A DNA stretch of 64,000 bases from Topomyia yanbarensis (lineage: Eukaryota > Arthropoda > Insecta > Diptera > Culicidae): assembly GCF_030247195.1 (NCBI RefSeq), contig NC_080672.1, positions 25,427,906-25,491,905 on the forward strand, in the 5' to 3' direction. Shown here in pieces: positions 1 through 12,165 of this stretch. The notes below the pieces were generated by a model, which worked only from the letters and a program-made list of their open reading frames with translations, did no database searches and was not told the DNA's origin. The position numbers and the translations under genes were made by a program. Each line of letters opens with the position of its first letter. The first letter of the stretch is position 1.

Positions 1-480
1 GTCGATGCATACGGTGGACATGTTGGTGACCATCGGGTCTCCGACGACGGGCTCCTTGCAGTGGAAAACGGATTTAAAGCGAAGAAAGCTCCCGGTCCGG
101 ACGGTATCCCCAATGTAGCACTGAAGATAGCGATCCTGGCGTTTCCGGACATGTTCAGGACAGTGCTATAGCAATACATGAAGGTAGGCTACCTAACAGG
201 TGGATGGAAGATCCAGAAGATGGTGCTGTTGCCAAAACCAGGGAAGCCACCAGGAGATCCACCAGCGTATCAGCCAATATGCCTGCTGGATACGTTCAAA
301 ATTCGTCACCAATTAGTTCGAGGTACTAGGATCGGTTGGACGTTTTTCCGATTTTTCACCGATACAGCTCAGAACCCTACTCTCCATGAAGGAGCTTGTA
401 TAGATAACCATCGGATCACAAGAGACGACTACGTACTACGAGTGAAGATAGCGGCCGGACCCAATAAAATGTAGAACATA
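1..480 (+). pseudogene. R1-type non-LTR retrotransposon, reverse transcriptase fragment
   Basis: Reads as the N-terminal reverse transcriptase (RT) region of an R1-clade LINE. Frame 1 is open from base 1 to a TAG at 169-171 and contains KAPGPDGIPNVALK, the conserved RT block before the fingers. It continues past the stop, in the frame starting at 178, with LLPKPGKPPGDPPAYQPICL, the next conserved block. The sequence loses similarity near base 300. The fragment enters from the left edge, so its 5' end is unknown. It lies in intron 3 of the sodium channel gene, on the opposite strand to it. Stops and truncation make it inactive. Confidence 0.8.
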
Positions 481-522
481 GGAGAAACTCACGCATATGG
501 ACCATGTACTGCCAAAGGTGGT

Positions 523-1480
523 TTGGTGAGGTCACCACCACCAGTAGCAGCTGAAGTTATTCAGGAAGAATATTATAAGGAGAAGCAGCAGCAACAACAG
601 CCAGAGCAGAGCGGGGTGAGTTACATTCCACAGAAGTCAAAAGTAGTGGCAGTGAAGCACTTGGTGGAGAAGCTCAACAAGTTTGTGGACGTGCGAAACA
701 ATATCCATAAGGACATTAAGGAGATGGTTCTCAGAATCCGAAAAACGCTACTGTCTACCATGAAGGAGGATAATACGGCAACGCTAAGCCTACTATCTTA
801 GCACCCCCACCCCTTCCGAAGCAAGGGAAGGAGAAGCTACTCCACAGAGGACAAGAACCTCGCCAGGAACCGGAATTAGGGGGGGTCTAAGAGGCAGATG
901 CGCGAGGACGCTCTTACTGCCGAAGGGAAAGACGCCACTCAACTGGAAGAAAGCTAGAGGTCGGAAGGAGAAACACGGGAAACAGCAAAAGCGGAAGAAA
1001 GAGAGAAAAGTGGAACAGAAGAGTAAAACGTACGGCTCGTCAGAATGCGCAAAAGGGAGAAACCGTGCTCGTCAAAGCCAATGATGCGACGACGTATGCA
1101 GCTCTCCTCAAGAAGGTCAGAAGGGATCCGGAAGCGGTATGGAGGACTTCAGATATTGATGATTCCTTTACCGGTAACCATTGCTGACGAAGCGCTGAAG
1201 GTAGCCAAAGTTACGGTTGGATGGTCGAGATGCCCGATGAGAGCCATCCCTCGAGTGAATAAACCAGCGGAGAAATACTTCAAGTGTTTGGGTTTTGCAC
1301 ATTTGGCAGGAGCTTGCTAAGGCCCGGATAGATCCAGGATGTGCAAGAAATGCGACTGGCCATCTTGCGAGAGACGGCACTCAGAGGCCGAAGTGCATGC
1401 TTTGCACTCCAGTGGACGGAAACGATCGCCAAACGAGTGACTTTAAATGCCCTGCCTACAAGAGAGCGACTGCAGATCAA
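523..1480 (+). pseudogene. R1-type LINE ORF1 (gag-like) relic with zinc knuckles
   Basis: Degraded gag-like first reading frame of an R1-type element. The 523-801 segment encodes a basic helical protein with a Gln run (KEKQQQQQPEQ). The 1045-1320 segment ends with YFKCLGFAHLAGAC, a CCHC zinc knuckle of the kind that binds element RNA, and further Cys-rich pieces follow to about 1440 in shifted frames. Stops and frameshifts separate the pieces. The order ORF1, endonuclease, RT continues downstream, so 523-3240 is probably one decayed insertion. Confidence 0.65.
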
Positions 1481-2260
1481 CTGTAATGAAGACACAGATA
1501 AATCTGAATCATTGGGACACCGCACAGCAACTGTAGTGGCAGTCCACGATCGAAACTATGTGTTGCGTCGCTTTGATTGGAGAGCTGTATCAAGTCCCTC
1601 TGATAACGGTAACTGGGTGGCAGATAGATTGGAAACGGATGTGATACAAGTTATGAGCAGTTTCTCCATTCAAGAAGTAGTAGAACGCACATACGAAGGC
1701 TTCGTGATCGCCAAAATCAACAGCTTCTTCGTGTGCAGCTGTTACGCTCCCCCAAGATGGACAGTGGAGCAGTTCTGCCTAATGCTGGAGCAGTTGATCG
1801 GTCGAAAACCGGAAGTCATTGGTGCCTTCAACGCCTGGGCTGTGGAATGGGGCAGGAGAGTAACCAACACAAGAGGGTATCTCCTACAGGAAGCTCTAGC
1901 GAAGTAAGACGTACAATGGTGTGCAATTAAGGTACAATGACGCGCAATTAAGGTCCCGTTAGCACATTTCGGAGAGACTGGAGGAAGTCTATCATCGGCG
2001 TCACATTCTGTAGCCCTTCACTGACGGCGAACATTAATTGGAGAGGTTGTGAGAAGTATACGAATAGCAACCACCAGGCGATTCGCTACCATATCGGCCA
2101 ACGAAACCCTGCTGCAGCACGGAGAAGGATGAGAGGCGAATGAAAATGGAATCTCTACGTTGAGGCACTTCGGCCGGACGGCGGGACCGAGAAAGTGGAT
2201 GCGGCTGACCTAACGAGAAATACGCCACAATACTGCGTAAACTAGAGCCACGCAATGGAT
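1481..2260 (+). pseudogene. R1-type LINE ORF2, APE-like endonuclease domain relic
   Basis: The frame open to 1907 contains FVCSCYAPPRWTVEQFCLML and then GAFNAWAVEWG, the R1-clade form of the APE endonuclease core (usual form GDFNAWAVEWG; here the residue before the Phe has changed from the catalytic-type Asp). Further on, in another frame, CEKYTNSNHQAIRYHIGQR (about 2050-2105) corresponds to the C-terminal S-D-H box, with Asp replaced by Asn. The domain normally nicks target DNA to prime reverse transcription. Frameshifts and the changed residues indicate it is dead. Confidence 0.75.
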
Positions 2261-3240
2261 GGCATCTAGCTTACTGGTGGAACGAGACGCTCAGTACGCT
2301 ACGTGCTGCCTGTCTCAAAGACAGGAGAGTCAGGGAATAGAATCGACGCCAGATAGAGAGGAGCGCAAGGCAACGTTTCGAGAAGCTAGGGTCGCTTTAA
2401 AACGGAAGATCAAGCTTAGCAAGTCAGATTGCCACAAGAAGCTGTGCCGAGAAGTAGCTTCTAATCTCTGGGGAGACACGCACCGAGTCGTGGTGGCGAA
2501 AATAACTACCTGGAAACCAACACCGTACGGTGAAGAAAAAGGAGCAAATATGGACGATCGGCCAGTGACTAACGATGAGCTTGTAGAAGCATCGAAGCGA
2601 CTGAAACCAAAGAAATCCCTCGATCCGAATGGAATACCAAACGTGGTGCGGAAAGCTGCGATCCTGGCATAACCGGACATGTTTAAGATGGTGCTGCAGA
2701 AGTGTCTAGATAAAGGCAACTTCCCCGAAATGTTGAAAGTATAGAAGCTGGTGTTGCTGACAAAGCGAGGGAAGCCACTGGACGATCCGGCTTCGTATAG
2801 GCCTATATGCTTGCAGGATACACTCGGAAAACTGGATAGAATTATTTTTAAACATGCATTTAACAGCGCCTACTGGGGAGCCATCTCTGCAGCGATGCGT
2901 AGAATGACTATCTATGTCGGATCCTGAAGAGCTACTTCCAGAGCAGAGTGCTGCTGTACGAGGTGAACGAAGGGCAGTTCGGGTGTTCCTCAGGGCTCCA
3001 TTCTCGGTCCAACTCTTTGGGATGGGATATACGATGGGGTCTTAACACTACGGCTGCCCAGGAAAGTGAAAATCGTGGGTTTCACGGACGACGTGTCATT
3101 AACGGTGATGGGCGGGACACTTGTAGAAGTGGGGGTATCAATGATAGAGATAATAGACGTGATCGAGAACTTAATGAACGGGGTCAAGCTGCAGATAACT
3201 TACCATAGAACGGAGGTCACTTTGACCTCCTTCCTTCTCA
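2261..3240 (+). pseudogene. R1-type LINE ORF2, reverse transcriptase relic
   Basis: Follows directly from the endonuclease relic. The 2259-2672 frame carries the linker and the RT entry block KPKKSLDPNGIPNVVRKAAI, then stops. Later pieces in other frames read as the palm region: GSILGPTLWDGIYDGV (about 2995-3045) and KVKIVGFTDDVSLTVMGG (about 3066-3120). The catalytic FADD box has become FTDD. Several stops and shifts are present. It is closely related to the better preserved copy at 19586-21440. Confidence 0.8.
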
Positions 3241-3276
3241 AACCAGTGAAACGTTTAATCGACCACTATATTCGGT

Positions 3277-3909
3277 ATGTTACACAATGTTATCTACAAC
3301 ATTGAAAAAGCATTTTCGCAGAAGCAATCAAGTTTAGGAGTTTTTCATGATAGTGAAGGAGCTTTCGAATCCATTTTGGAAGCAATACGAGGTCATAGAG
3401 TATCTTCATGTATGACGAACTGGATACACGTAATGCTTAGCAACCGACATCTGTGCTCATCGTTAAGACAAGTAGAGATAAGGAAACTGAGTGTCTGCGG
3501 ATGTCCTCAAGGTGGTGTGCTATCACCACTTTTATGGAACCTTGTCGCCGATGGCTTGTTGAGGAAACCTAATGAGCTTGGGTCTCTGACATATGGTTTC
3601 GCCGATGATAATCATATCATGATTACCGGAATTTGTATCAAGAAACTTTTTGATTTAATGCAACAAACCTTATGTGTTGTTGAGCAATGGTGTCTTTGTG
3701 TTGGACTATCAGTAAATTCAAATAAGACATCAATGGTGCTTTTCAATCAACGAAGGATTACAACCGGAGCTCGTCCGTTGCAGTTCTATGACCCTGAAAT
3801 TATTGTTGCAGATCAAGTTGAGCACGCTGGTGTAAATCTTGACTCAAAACTTAATTGGTCAGCTCTCATCGTTTCCAGCATCAAGAAAACAGTTTTACAA
3901 AGATGCTGA
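3277..3909 (+). pseudogene. Second non-LTR reverse transcriptase fragment (LOA/Jockey-like)
   Basis: A 210-codon open frame gives a fairly complete RT palm and thumb from a different LINE family than its left neighbour. Visible blocks: GVFHDSEGAFESILEAI (first catalytic Asp region; the usual LDIEGAF form is altered), GCPQGGVLSPLLWNLVADGL (template-binding block), YGFADDNHIM (catalytic Asp pair) and AGVNLDSKLNW. Neither end of the element is present; the frame begins and ends inside the protein. A relative with the same CPQGGVLSPLLW block lies at 57640-58140. The exact clade is uncertain. The intact frame suggests a younger insertion than 523-3240. Confidence 0.8.
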
Positions 3910-6769
3910 TGTCACAAGTCATAAAGAGCGACTACAGTTGGTCGGTCATGTAGCTAGGAAGAGAAAACTAAAGTAATGTTGAGCTGTGAACCTGCATGAG
4001 GCTGTTGGTGGTGGTGCAGATCTTGTACTCGAGGAATAGTTGCGAGCGAATCCTTATCCTTTAAAATTGGACCAAAACCTTAGGCAGAAACGACTGCATG
4101 GCCTTCGGCTTTCGGCAAATCTTGAGGATTTTAACTCAAATACATTCAGTGGATCTCCACAATATAAGACCAATGCTGGCATTCGGGTGCCTTATGTGAT
4201 GGCAGAAGGGAGATGTCATGACAATCCAATCATAGTGATAGTCATGACAATCCAAAAGCTGCCTTCTAATAAATACATTTCTGTCGGATGTGATTCCGAA
4301 AATGTCTTGTGAAAATGTTTTTTTTTGCAGTAATTCAATTGCGTGTCTGGATTTTTGGTTCTCCATACATAGTTGAACCTATGTACAGAGAGCTTAAGCT
4401 CAAAGATATGCTATTGTTCCTTACTTAATGTGATAAAGAGCTATAGAGTTTGCTGGGATGTTCTGAGGACCAAGTCGATTACAGAGAAAATTCAGCGGTA
4501 TTTATCCAGTATCGACGACCTATCTTTGGAATTTCTGGCGAAAAAAATGGTTAAACTAAATATTGCAGTACTTGTATCTATTTTTTCTTGGATAGTTGTG
4601 CGTAATTATTTCATCTTCTTTCATTTCATCATATTTCCCCATTTGCTAGTAAAGATATGCTTTTTGTTTAAAATTTAGACGCCATTGTTTAGAAAACGGA
4701 TAAGTTACCCTCGGTAGCCGGCTGCCCAGAGTTGAAATACTCTAACAATTATACAAAATGATTCATCCTGTTTAAACTAGCCGTAGCCTCAGAAATTAAC
4801 TAAATCCCCCGCTAGGTAACAAAATATGCCATATCGCTTTACTTGTTTCCACAATATCTTTCACACCGATAAATCCCGCGCAACCTTGCCCACAACACTA
4901 TAATGCTTGACCGTCGCATTAAAAAATAACGATACCCCACCTAGCACACTACATTCTCCCATACGCGTAAGCCGGACGATTGCGTGAAATTCTCGTTTGA
5001 TCTCTGTTTCTTTTCGTGCGGAAGCTAAATCTATTCGCTAGCTATATATGTTACCAAACGTAAGCTCCCTTTAATACGCAACGATGCAAAACGTACCTAT
5101 TTCCCAGACCACCTCAACCCTCTCGGCAAACTAGGCCCACTGTGAGCTATCGATTTTCCTTTCTTTTCCCATCCAGGCTTGTCCTGCAGATTTGCCTTTT
5201 ATTATTTTCCTGCTGTGGCCTTTTTCCATTTGGCTAGAGCTATTTCAGCGCTGCTGTGAGCATACCTATCTATATAGTTAACTATACATTTACCTATTGG
5301 CCTATTCGAAACGCGACGACTGACGACACGGTCTATTTAGGTTGGCAGCTGTTTTGTGGGGGCTAGTTATCCTGTAGGTTCCACTTCCTCTTTCTCTCGC
5401 TCTGTGTTTATTTCCAATATTTACAACACGGAACCTACGTTCACATGAAACAGAATAGAGTTGACCTTTTTATGCTACGAACTCTTTCGGTTTCGGTACG
5501 TTTTCCCATTCTCTTACTCTCATTCACTGACGTTTAGGGATTTTCCTCATACGACATTGCATGTTTAGCGCTCGAGCTAACTAGCGATATTTTCCTACCG
5601 GCTACAGGCACTATTGATTGCGTCCCATGATTTTTTAAGGATCAATACCGATGATCCTTGACATACGGCTCAAAGGGCTTTGTTGCATCGATTTTTCTCC
5701 TTTTGAATGTTAATCGTCGGTCGTAGCTAATTTTAGACTGCAACTGAATTAAACTTAAATGACTTGGCAAATCGGAAGCTTTCTACGATCTACTTCTCAA
5801 GTTTAACTGACCTTTCGACATACATCCTAATAAATTGTAGACGGATTCTTTCCGGTGGAAACATTAATCTAACTACTGATTATATTCTTGTCGCATAACA
5901 CAATTACTATTAACTCCACAAACAGTTCATCCTCCTAAAACTCCTAGGAACTTAGTTGCACAAAACTAAAGTAAATCATTTCGGTTATATGCATTTTTTT
6001 ATAAATATTTGGGGAAACGAATCCACAGAATAGTACAGAATAAAAACATTTCTATCGGTTAGATACTTTTTTTCGATTGTTCCTAGTGAAACGTTTTACA
6101 TACAAGTTGTTAATCTAAATAATCTGACTCTGCTTTAGTGTTTTTTTTTCTAGCACATAACAGTTAGGAAGTTAAAAAGTTAGTCGAAACAAAATGACAC
6201 TGATTATATAGGATTGAGTATACTTGACTCAGAATGAAACCAAAAAAAAAACGAATACCACTAAGTCGATTATATGTATGAGGTCTTCCTATGTATAAAT
6301 ATATATGCGCTAAGGGATGAACTTTTAGTGTATCTCGATAGAAGCGGAAGGATACTTACTCGGTAGATTCGACTGTCGGCGAAGCAGGCATGATCATCAA
6401 TATACAATTAGTAAGGATGGTTGTGATTATAAAAAGTGAAAACAGTGGATGCACTAAAATATAAATAGCTACACGACGTAAAGGATTGAACGGATCGAGT
6501 ACATATAATGCATTGGTGGCGGAGAAACGATAAATGTCCTTTCCTTTGCTAACTACTACGAATGTCTGGAAAGAGAAGAGAAGAGTACGCGGAAAAAAAT
6601 GTATATTAGATTGCTGGAGATGGTTTGATTGGTAGATTAAATTTCAGCGCTCGTCAATTGGTCCAAGTAGAAATAGTCATCGTTAGAATCATGTCTGATC
6701 TAGTATATCTCCTTCAATATCAAATCGATATTATGTATGTCGTTTTTGGCAGTGTAGTTCATTTTTTCA
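3910..6769. other. No gene recognised; intron 3 sequence
   Basis: No coding region or full repeat recognised. About 45 bases near 4325-4370 match part of 57032-57090. GTCATGACAATCCAA occurs twice (about 4217-4255). From 4680 to 6700 the DNA is AT-rich with some pyrimidine runs and reads as ordinary intron of the minus-strand sodium channel gene. Confidence 0.5.
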
Positions 6770-8765
6770 CGTACGGGTAGGACAAAGAGTGTTCAGATGT
6801 ATACACGGAGAAGATCACCGCGTATAAAGCCTACCGTGCCGACGGGCTACTCGCTAGTTCCAAAGCCGAATGAGGAGTTTGATGAAAGGCAAGAAAGTGG
6901 TTATTGGCGCCTGTTCATTGACGAATTAACTAGAGAAACATCGATGAGCGTGGAATAATCCATTTCCTCAAGAAGATATACCCATATTCCACCCCGGTAC
7001 AGAAACCTACCGCGCCGCGTCCCCTTATTATAGCACGAACGATGCACCAGAACGCCCGAGGACCAGAAAGAAGCAAATTCAACTTGTTGAAGAATCTGCC
7101 TGAATCTGCCAAAAGACGCTTGTTGAATTTATTTAACAAGTTTCTTGAGGATAATATTGTCCCACATGATTAGAGATGGCTCACTAATCGCCATCCAAAA
7201 ACCAGGAAAACCAAACTCCGATCATAGCTCGTATCAGCCGATTGCAATGCTCTCATGTATACGGAAGTTGTTCGAGAAAATGATCCTGTTCCGTCTAGAC
7301 AATTGGATCGAAGCAAATTGTTTACTATCAGATACACAATTTAGCTTCCGCAAAGGCAAAAGGACGAACGATTTCTTTGCGTTGTTCTCAACAGAAAGCA
7401 CATACATTTTTCCCATAGTGATTTATCGACATCACGATTAAGATACATGGGTCTTATACAATTTTTATGTCAACGACATTGATGAACGTCTTGTCAATTT
7501 CTGCACGCTAAGGCAGCTTGCAGATGACGGTGTGGTCTCTTTTACAGGTTCCAAAGCTTCTGATTTGCAATGACAATTGCAGAATACCTTGGGAAATTTG
7601 TCTACTTGTGCTATTAGGTTGGGTAAGGTATTCCCTACGGAGAAAACCGAGCGAGCTAGTTGTATTTTCCAGGAAGCACAACTACAGCTTCTATTAATGG
7701 ATCAAACTATCGCTCAGGTCTCCACAGTAATATATCTATAATAAAAAAATAATTCAGTATCGTTGTTTGCGTACTGCCTTAGGGTGCAAGCAGTCGACCC
7801 ATACGATGAGTCTCGAAGTTCTGTCAGGCGTTCTCCCACTGAAAAATCGATTCTGAGAACTCTCATATCGATTGCTCATTCGATGCGATATCTTGAACCC
7901 GGTAGTGATTGAAAATTTCGAAAGGCCTATCGAGCTCAATTATCAGTTTCATGTCTCTGTACCTTGACTACATGGCGCAAAATATTAATCTTTCTTACAA
8001 TCTCAACAGTTTCCATTTATTAAATACTTCTGAATCTACATTTTTTATAATAAATTCCGAGAAGTAGACTGCTCTAAGATTTTTTATACTGACTGATCAA
8101 ACCTCGAAAGGTCCACTGGCTTCGGTATTTTCAAGCAGAAGTTTACCATTTTCTACAAACATAGTAACCCTACTTTAGTTTACGTCGCAGAACTAGCTGC
8201 TATTCGATATACCCTTGGAATCGTTGACACATTACCCGCAGACCATTACTTCGTCGTTTCAGATAGCCTCAGTTCCATTGACGCTATTTGCTCGATGAAA
8301 CATAGAAAGAACTCCTCGTATTTTTTGGAGAAAATATCGGAGCTACTGAGAAGAAGAAGACCAATTTGCTTCAACAAATTTTTTAGTATTAGTCATCACA
8401 GAACCCTCGGAAGTTGGCAAATTTTGTGGCTTTGGGAACTAGGAAGGCTACATTCGATAGTCCTTAAGGTATCGATAAAATCTTGGTTCAAGAGGATTGG
8501 TGTAGATCGTGACTGCATTTGTATGATGTTCCGACTCATAGCAAAACCATTACACGCTGTCTGCACATCTCGGGCGTATTAGGCTCGTGGCGACGGCTAT
8601 CGCGATATAGAGCACATTGTCTGGGCGTGCACCGAGTACAATTCCACCAGGTCTCAGCTAATTGATACTCTCCGGGCCCGAGAAGGAGCAGTCAACGACC
8701 CGGTTCAAGATGTTATGGCAAGCCGCGATCTCCCCTATATGTCCCTCGTCTATCTGTTCCTAAAA
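6770..8765 (+). pseudogene. I-clade LINE ORF2 relic: linker, RT, RNase H, C-terminal zinc motif
   Basis: Decayed ORF2 in several frames. About 6776-6960 encodes the endonuclease-RT linker (DVYTEKITAYKAYRADGL). About 7190-7380 encodes RT: IQKPGKPNSDHSSYQPIAML, then LFEKMILFRLDNWIEA and DTQFSFRKGK. Near 7475 is NDIDERLVNF, then LRQLADDGVVSF, the catalytic ADD box. About 8075-8290 reads as RNase H, with FYTD, VAELAAIRYTL and VVSDSLSSIDAI supplying the acidic residues. The end (about 8585-8765) reads DGYRDIEHIVWACTEYNS and then VYLFLK before a stop, a C-terminal Cys/His motif usual in RNase-H-bearing I-type elements. Many stops. Its 5' segment recurs inverted at 21460-22200. Confidence 0.8.
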
Positions 8766-9120
8766 TAAAACAATATAAGAATTTTGTCCGTCCCTTTTTC
8801 CTCGGGTTCCCAGAAGTCTCCTGTACTGCTTTGTGGCACCGTCTCACATCAGAGCGCTACTACGTGATACTCTTCACTCTCCTCTTTGTGCTGGCATAAA
8901 TCAAAATTGGAGCCGAAACGGCCTGAAGATCTGACCCACGGGTCCGACGAGGACCACCCGACGTCCCACTGGGTGCTGTATTGGCAGTACAGACGGTACA
9001 AGATGTACCGTCGACGATCTGCCATAAACTGCAAGCTAATTTCCTCTCGTCTCTGTCATCGTTGTCCACACTCTCTTCTCTGTATATTGCTGCGTCCCAT
9101 ATATCCTGTTTCTATGTAAT
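8766..9120 (+). other. Probable 3' untranslated region of the I-type LINE
   Basis: Follows the last ORF2 stop directly with no recognisable coding sequence and is GC-richer than the AT-rich repeat that starts after 9120. Position and composition suggest the LINE 3' UTR; no poly(A) or simple-repeat tail was found. Confidence 0.4.
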
Positions 9121-9640
9121 ATTAAATTTATTCTCGAAATAGAAGTATCGGAATAGCCAAAGTTTGGCTGCTCGAAAGTGCTCAAAAAACAGAAAACTTT
9201 GAAAATAGTGCAAATGTATATGAAAATTTGCGTTAAAGGTCAAAATATTGATTTTACATTATTAGTTCCTTCAACAAAAAGTTGCATTTTAGTAATGCAA
9301 GTTTGTAGAACATATTAAATTAATCAATTAAGGTTTTTAGCATGGAAAAGTCGAAAAACTGATTTTTAGGTCATATTTACAAAAAAACAACAAAGTCTGA
9401 TGTCTGTGGTATCTTAGACAAAGTTATTCAAAACATAATATTCTACAAATTTGCCAAAGACATCCATCCTCTGAAAAAAAATTTGCTCGGGTACTCTACT
9501 TTAGTCTAACCAAAAAATATTCTATTTAAAAAGTTGTAGAATAATATTGTGAACATATCCTACGAAGAAATGCTGGCTCTAAAATGACATCTAAGGCTCA
9601 AATAGGTTTTGTCCTAGCTTTTTTGGATTAGTCCCACTGT
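9121..9640. repeat. AT-rich anonymous repeat-like segment
   Basis: Strongly AT-rich, no coding potential, in sharp contrast with its flanks. It ends near GGATTAGTCCCACTGTGCGCAG (9626-9647), which looks like an element terminus. No matching inverted end was found at the left side, so its class is not determined. Confidence 0.3.
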
Positions 9641-10380
9641 GCGCAGGTCACTACAGCAGCTGTGCTGGGAAGCAGGCCATCAGTAGCGCGAATTGCCCCG
9701 TGGTATAGGAGGTTTAAAATATTAATGAAATCTTCCAAATTGCAGGACGTCAGATCTACCCCGTAGAATATCCTGCTGTGGACTGATGCCTGACTAATGT
9801 TCGGGGCTGTGCGACAATTGCAGCGCTTGTGTATGGAGCTGATTATTTGAAGTAGTCACAACCGGCTCCGGCAGTCGACTTTGATCCGTCAAAAGTGTAG
9901 CGCGAAAATGAAGCGACGGTACACAGTTATCCCCAGGATCTTCAGTTCCTTTCGGTAGGGAACAACCGCCACGTCCAACAGGATCGGCCTCCCTGTTGTA
10001 ATATGATTTGTGCTGTAGCAGTGCGCTTTTAGTGGGTGACATGTTAAAGCCGGCTGACCGCCCATCGGCTTACATAATTTACGGCGGATTGAAGCTTACG
10101 ACGGGTTCGTCCGATAGTCCTGCCAATCGCGACCAGCGCGATGCCATCGGTGCAGACCAAAATAAAGATTTCCGCCGGTAGGCTGGTGAACAAAGAGTTC
10201 ATTTAGCCACCAGGAATAGTGTTACGGTGAAGACCGATTCCTGGGTAATTCCAATGTTTTACGGAATGGTTATAGATTGTCGTACCACTTCTCCGAAGCT
10301 GGTAAGGTAGACGCCGGTTCCTGCTCCACGTCGGAATGCGAACTGTCGTTGATTCAAAAGTTGGCGCCCCTCCAGTAGAT
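9640..10380 (-). pseudogene. Non-LTR retrotransposon RT and C-terminal relic
   Basis: On the minus strand, reading from 10380 downward: RQFAFRRGAGTGVYLTSFGE (RT finger block), VTLFLVA near 10210, then the region of the catalytic box, where FILVCTDGIALVAIG stands for the usual YADD (both Tyr-Ala and the second Asp changed). It continues with MSPTKS, RKELKILGITVYRRF and SRIFYGVDLTSCNLEDFI down to about 9700. The lost Asp pair and several shifts show it is inactive. It is probably ORF2 of the same element whose ORF1 pieces lie at 10684-12520. Confidence 0.7.
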
Positions 10381-10383
10381 CCA

Positions 10384-10683
10384 TCAACCGTAGACTGGAT
10401 ATACTGAATTGTTGGTTTTTGTTTCTTCTAGCAGAACAGCTTCGTCTAGAAGAGTAGATTCAGAGTCTGATCCAATTTCCGCATTGTCGAGTAACTTATA
10501 TGCAATAGCTATTTCGTTAAGTTCATCGTTTGTAGCCAGTTCCTGGTGTTCCATTGGATTTACTGGGTGAGATGATTCCACGGCGGTATCTTCTATGGTC
10601 GTTGATTCCAGAGGCTCTTCTGAAGGTCCAATCTCGGTTTTGACACTTTCCAGGTCAACTGCATCCTTCATGGAACATTCCAT
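10384..10683 (-). pseudogene. Acidic 99-residue open frame, unassigned, in LINE context
   Basis: An ATG-to-stop frame on the minus strand rich in Glu, Ser and Thr (for example ELNEIAIAYKLLDN and SDSESTLLDEAVLLEE). No domain recognised. It sits between ORF1-like pieces (upstream on this strand) and the RT relic (downstream), so it may be the acidic tail of ORF1 or the ORF1-ORF2 junction of that LINE. A captured host fragment is possible but nothing visible supports it. Confidence 0.3.
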
Positions 10684-11552
10684 GTTTAATTCCTTGGGAA
10701 CCGGTCTTTATATTTTTTTGGATTACAATGACAATTAGTTCGGTATCCAAAGGCATCGGTCGGGATGGCCCATCGGCCCGGATGGCCAGACCCACCGTCT
10801 GATAGATGCTATTCCCGCTAGTGAGTTCCACCAATACCGCTGTCCAAACCATGATGCCGGGTTCGTCTGATTCCGCATGTGCATCTCCTGCAGGACCGAA
10901 CAGATGGGTTGAATGTGGGCAATGATGTTTGGCAGGTCACCCAGGCATCCTCACATGCCCTTTCGTGGAGGAACAGTGTTGTTGAGTTGATTATTGAGGT
11001 GATAGACTGAAGGCTAGACGAGGGCAGGTTCATGTCCGCTGCGCAACTTCCTCCACTGACCGCTATTCCACTCTAGGCTTGTCGAGGAGGGGTTTCCATA
11101 ACCTCTGACGTCGTTGTTGTATGTACCTGCGAGAGCTATACGAATAGCAGATAGTTCCGGACTGAGTGTTCCGTATAACGAGCTTACAGACGCCGGGGGC
11201 GCATCGCAACGGGGACGTTCCCCAGACGGGGCCAGAACGGGAAAGCGGGCGTTAGTTTCGTCGCCAATGGCATTTTTTCGAGCTGGTAGAGGGTACGATT
11301 ACTACCATAATGGCTAAAATTAGTTAGCAACAGCTGATAGATTGTGGTCTGTTTGCTGAGTGTAAACCTCTGGTTTGAGCCTGTGGGCGAAAATTTGTCA
11401 GCAGATGGATTTCGTTCGGAATTGAGAGTAGTTCTTGGGACACACTCTACTACCACAACGGTAGCATAGTATGAGGAACGGGTAGTAGGACCGGATGCTA
11501 GTGAGTACCAGTTCGAAATAAATGTATTCTGGGAGGATTGAGCCGTGAAAAG
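10684..11552 (-). pseudogene. LINE ORF1 relic, C-terminal half with partial zinc knuckle
   Basis: Minus-strand reading just below 11552 gives LPEYIYFELVLTSIRSYYPF and then LCYRCGS, matching the stretch before and at the first zinc knuckle of mosquito LINE ORF1 proteins (usual form with RPYYPNP then CYNC). Below 11450 the frame decays; pieces to 10690 are open but not recognised (for example VWTAVLVELTSGNSIYQTVG). It continues the ORF1 piece at 12166-12520, the two being separated by the 613-bp repeat arm. Confidence 0.45.
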
Positions 11553-12165
11553 ATGGCCACTTTTTGTTATTTACGGCAACATTTGTAGCTTTCTCGAAGA
11601 TGGATTCACCGAACAGAACAACTGCTAGCATTCAGTGTTTTCCCAAAATCATAATCCGAGATGTTGAGATTAGCTTTGGTTTCCCGAATGACCTTTGTCT
11701 TGGTTTGCACTTTGCAGGCAATTGTGACAATTTCTTTGTACTTTCCAATCACTCGAGTCAGAGTAATTTTTGAATAATCCAGCAATTTTGTCAGCTCACG
11801 AATTGACGCTGATTGATTTAGGAAGTACCTATTTTCTGTTCTTTTTCTACATACATCGATTATATTTACAGGGTGTCTTGAAAGAAATGTTTATGCGAAT
11901 ATTCCCCATCATCATTCACCATCGTAAGTTGCTTCAATTGTATTTTATTCAGGAACCAGGTTACTTGATTTTGGGCCGCCATTCTCCAGTCTCCTTAAAC
12001 GCCCGTTGCATGCGCGTCGTGATAGGGTTGTCATCTGACGAAGCACCGTATTTTTCTTCACCAGTCCATTCCGGGACAGAAGTTGCTTAGAGCTGCTCGT
12101 AGCATAGAGAATAGACGGTTCGTTTTTCCCTTTCAACATACTATCAAAAATTTCATCGTACTTTG
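11553..12165 (-). repeat. Left arm of a 613-bp near-identical inverted repeat
   Basis: The 613 bases match the reverse complement of 14257-14869 without any indel that I could find. The few mismatches noticed lie at the inner end (about 12070-12160). The outer limit is the sharp change after ATGGCCACTTTTTG at 11553. This arm interrupts a LINE ORF1 relic on the minus strand. On that strand it contains the start of a Tc1/mariner-type transposase, truncated at 11553. Confidence 0.9.

Noticed and set aside
4216..4256. Regulatory direct repeat
   Set aside because: A single 15-base duplication with no context; likely slippage.
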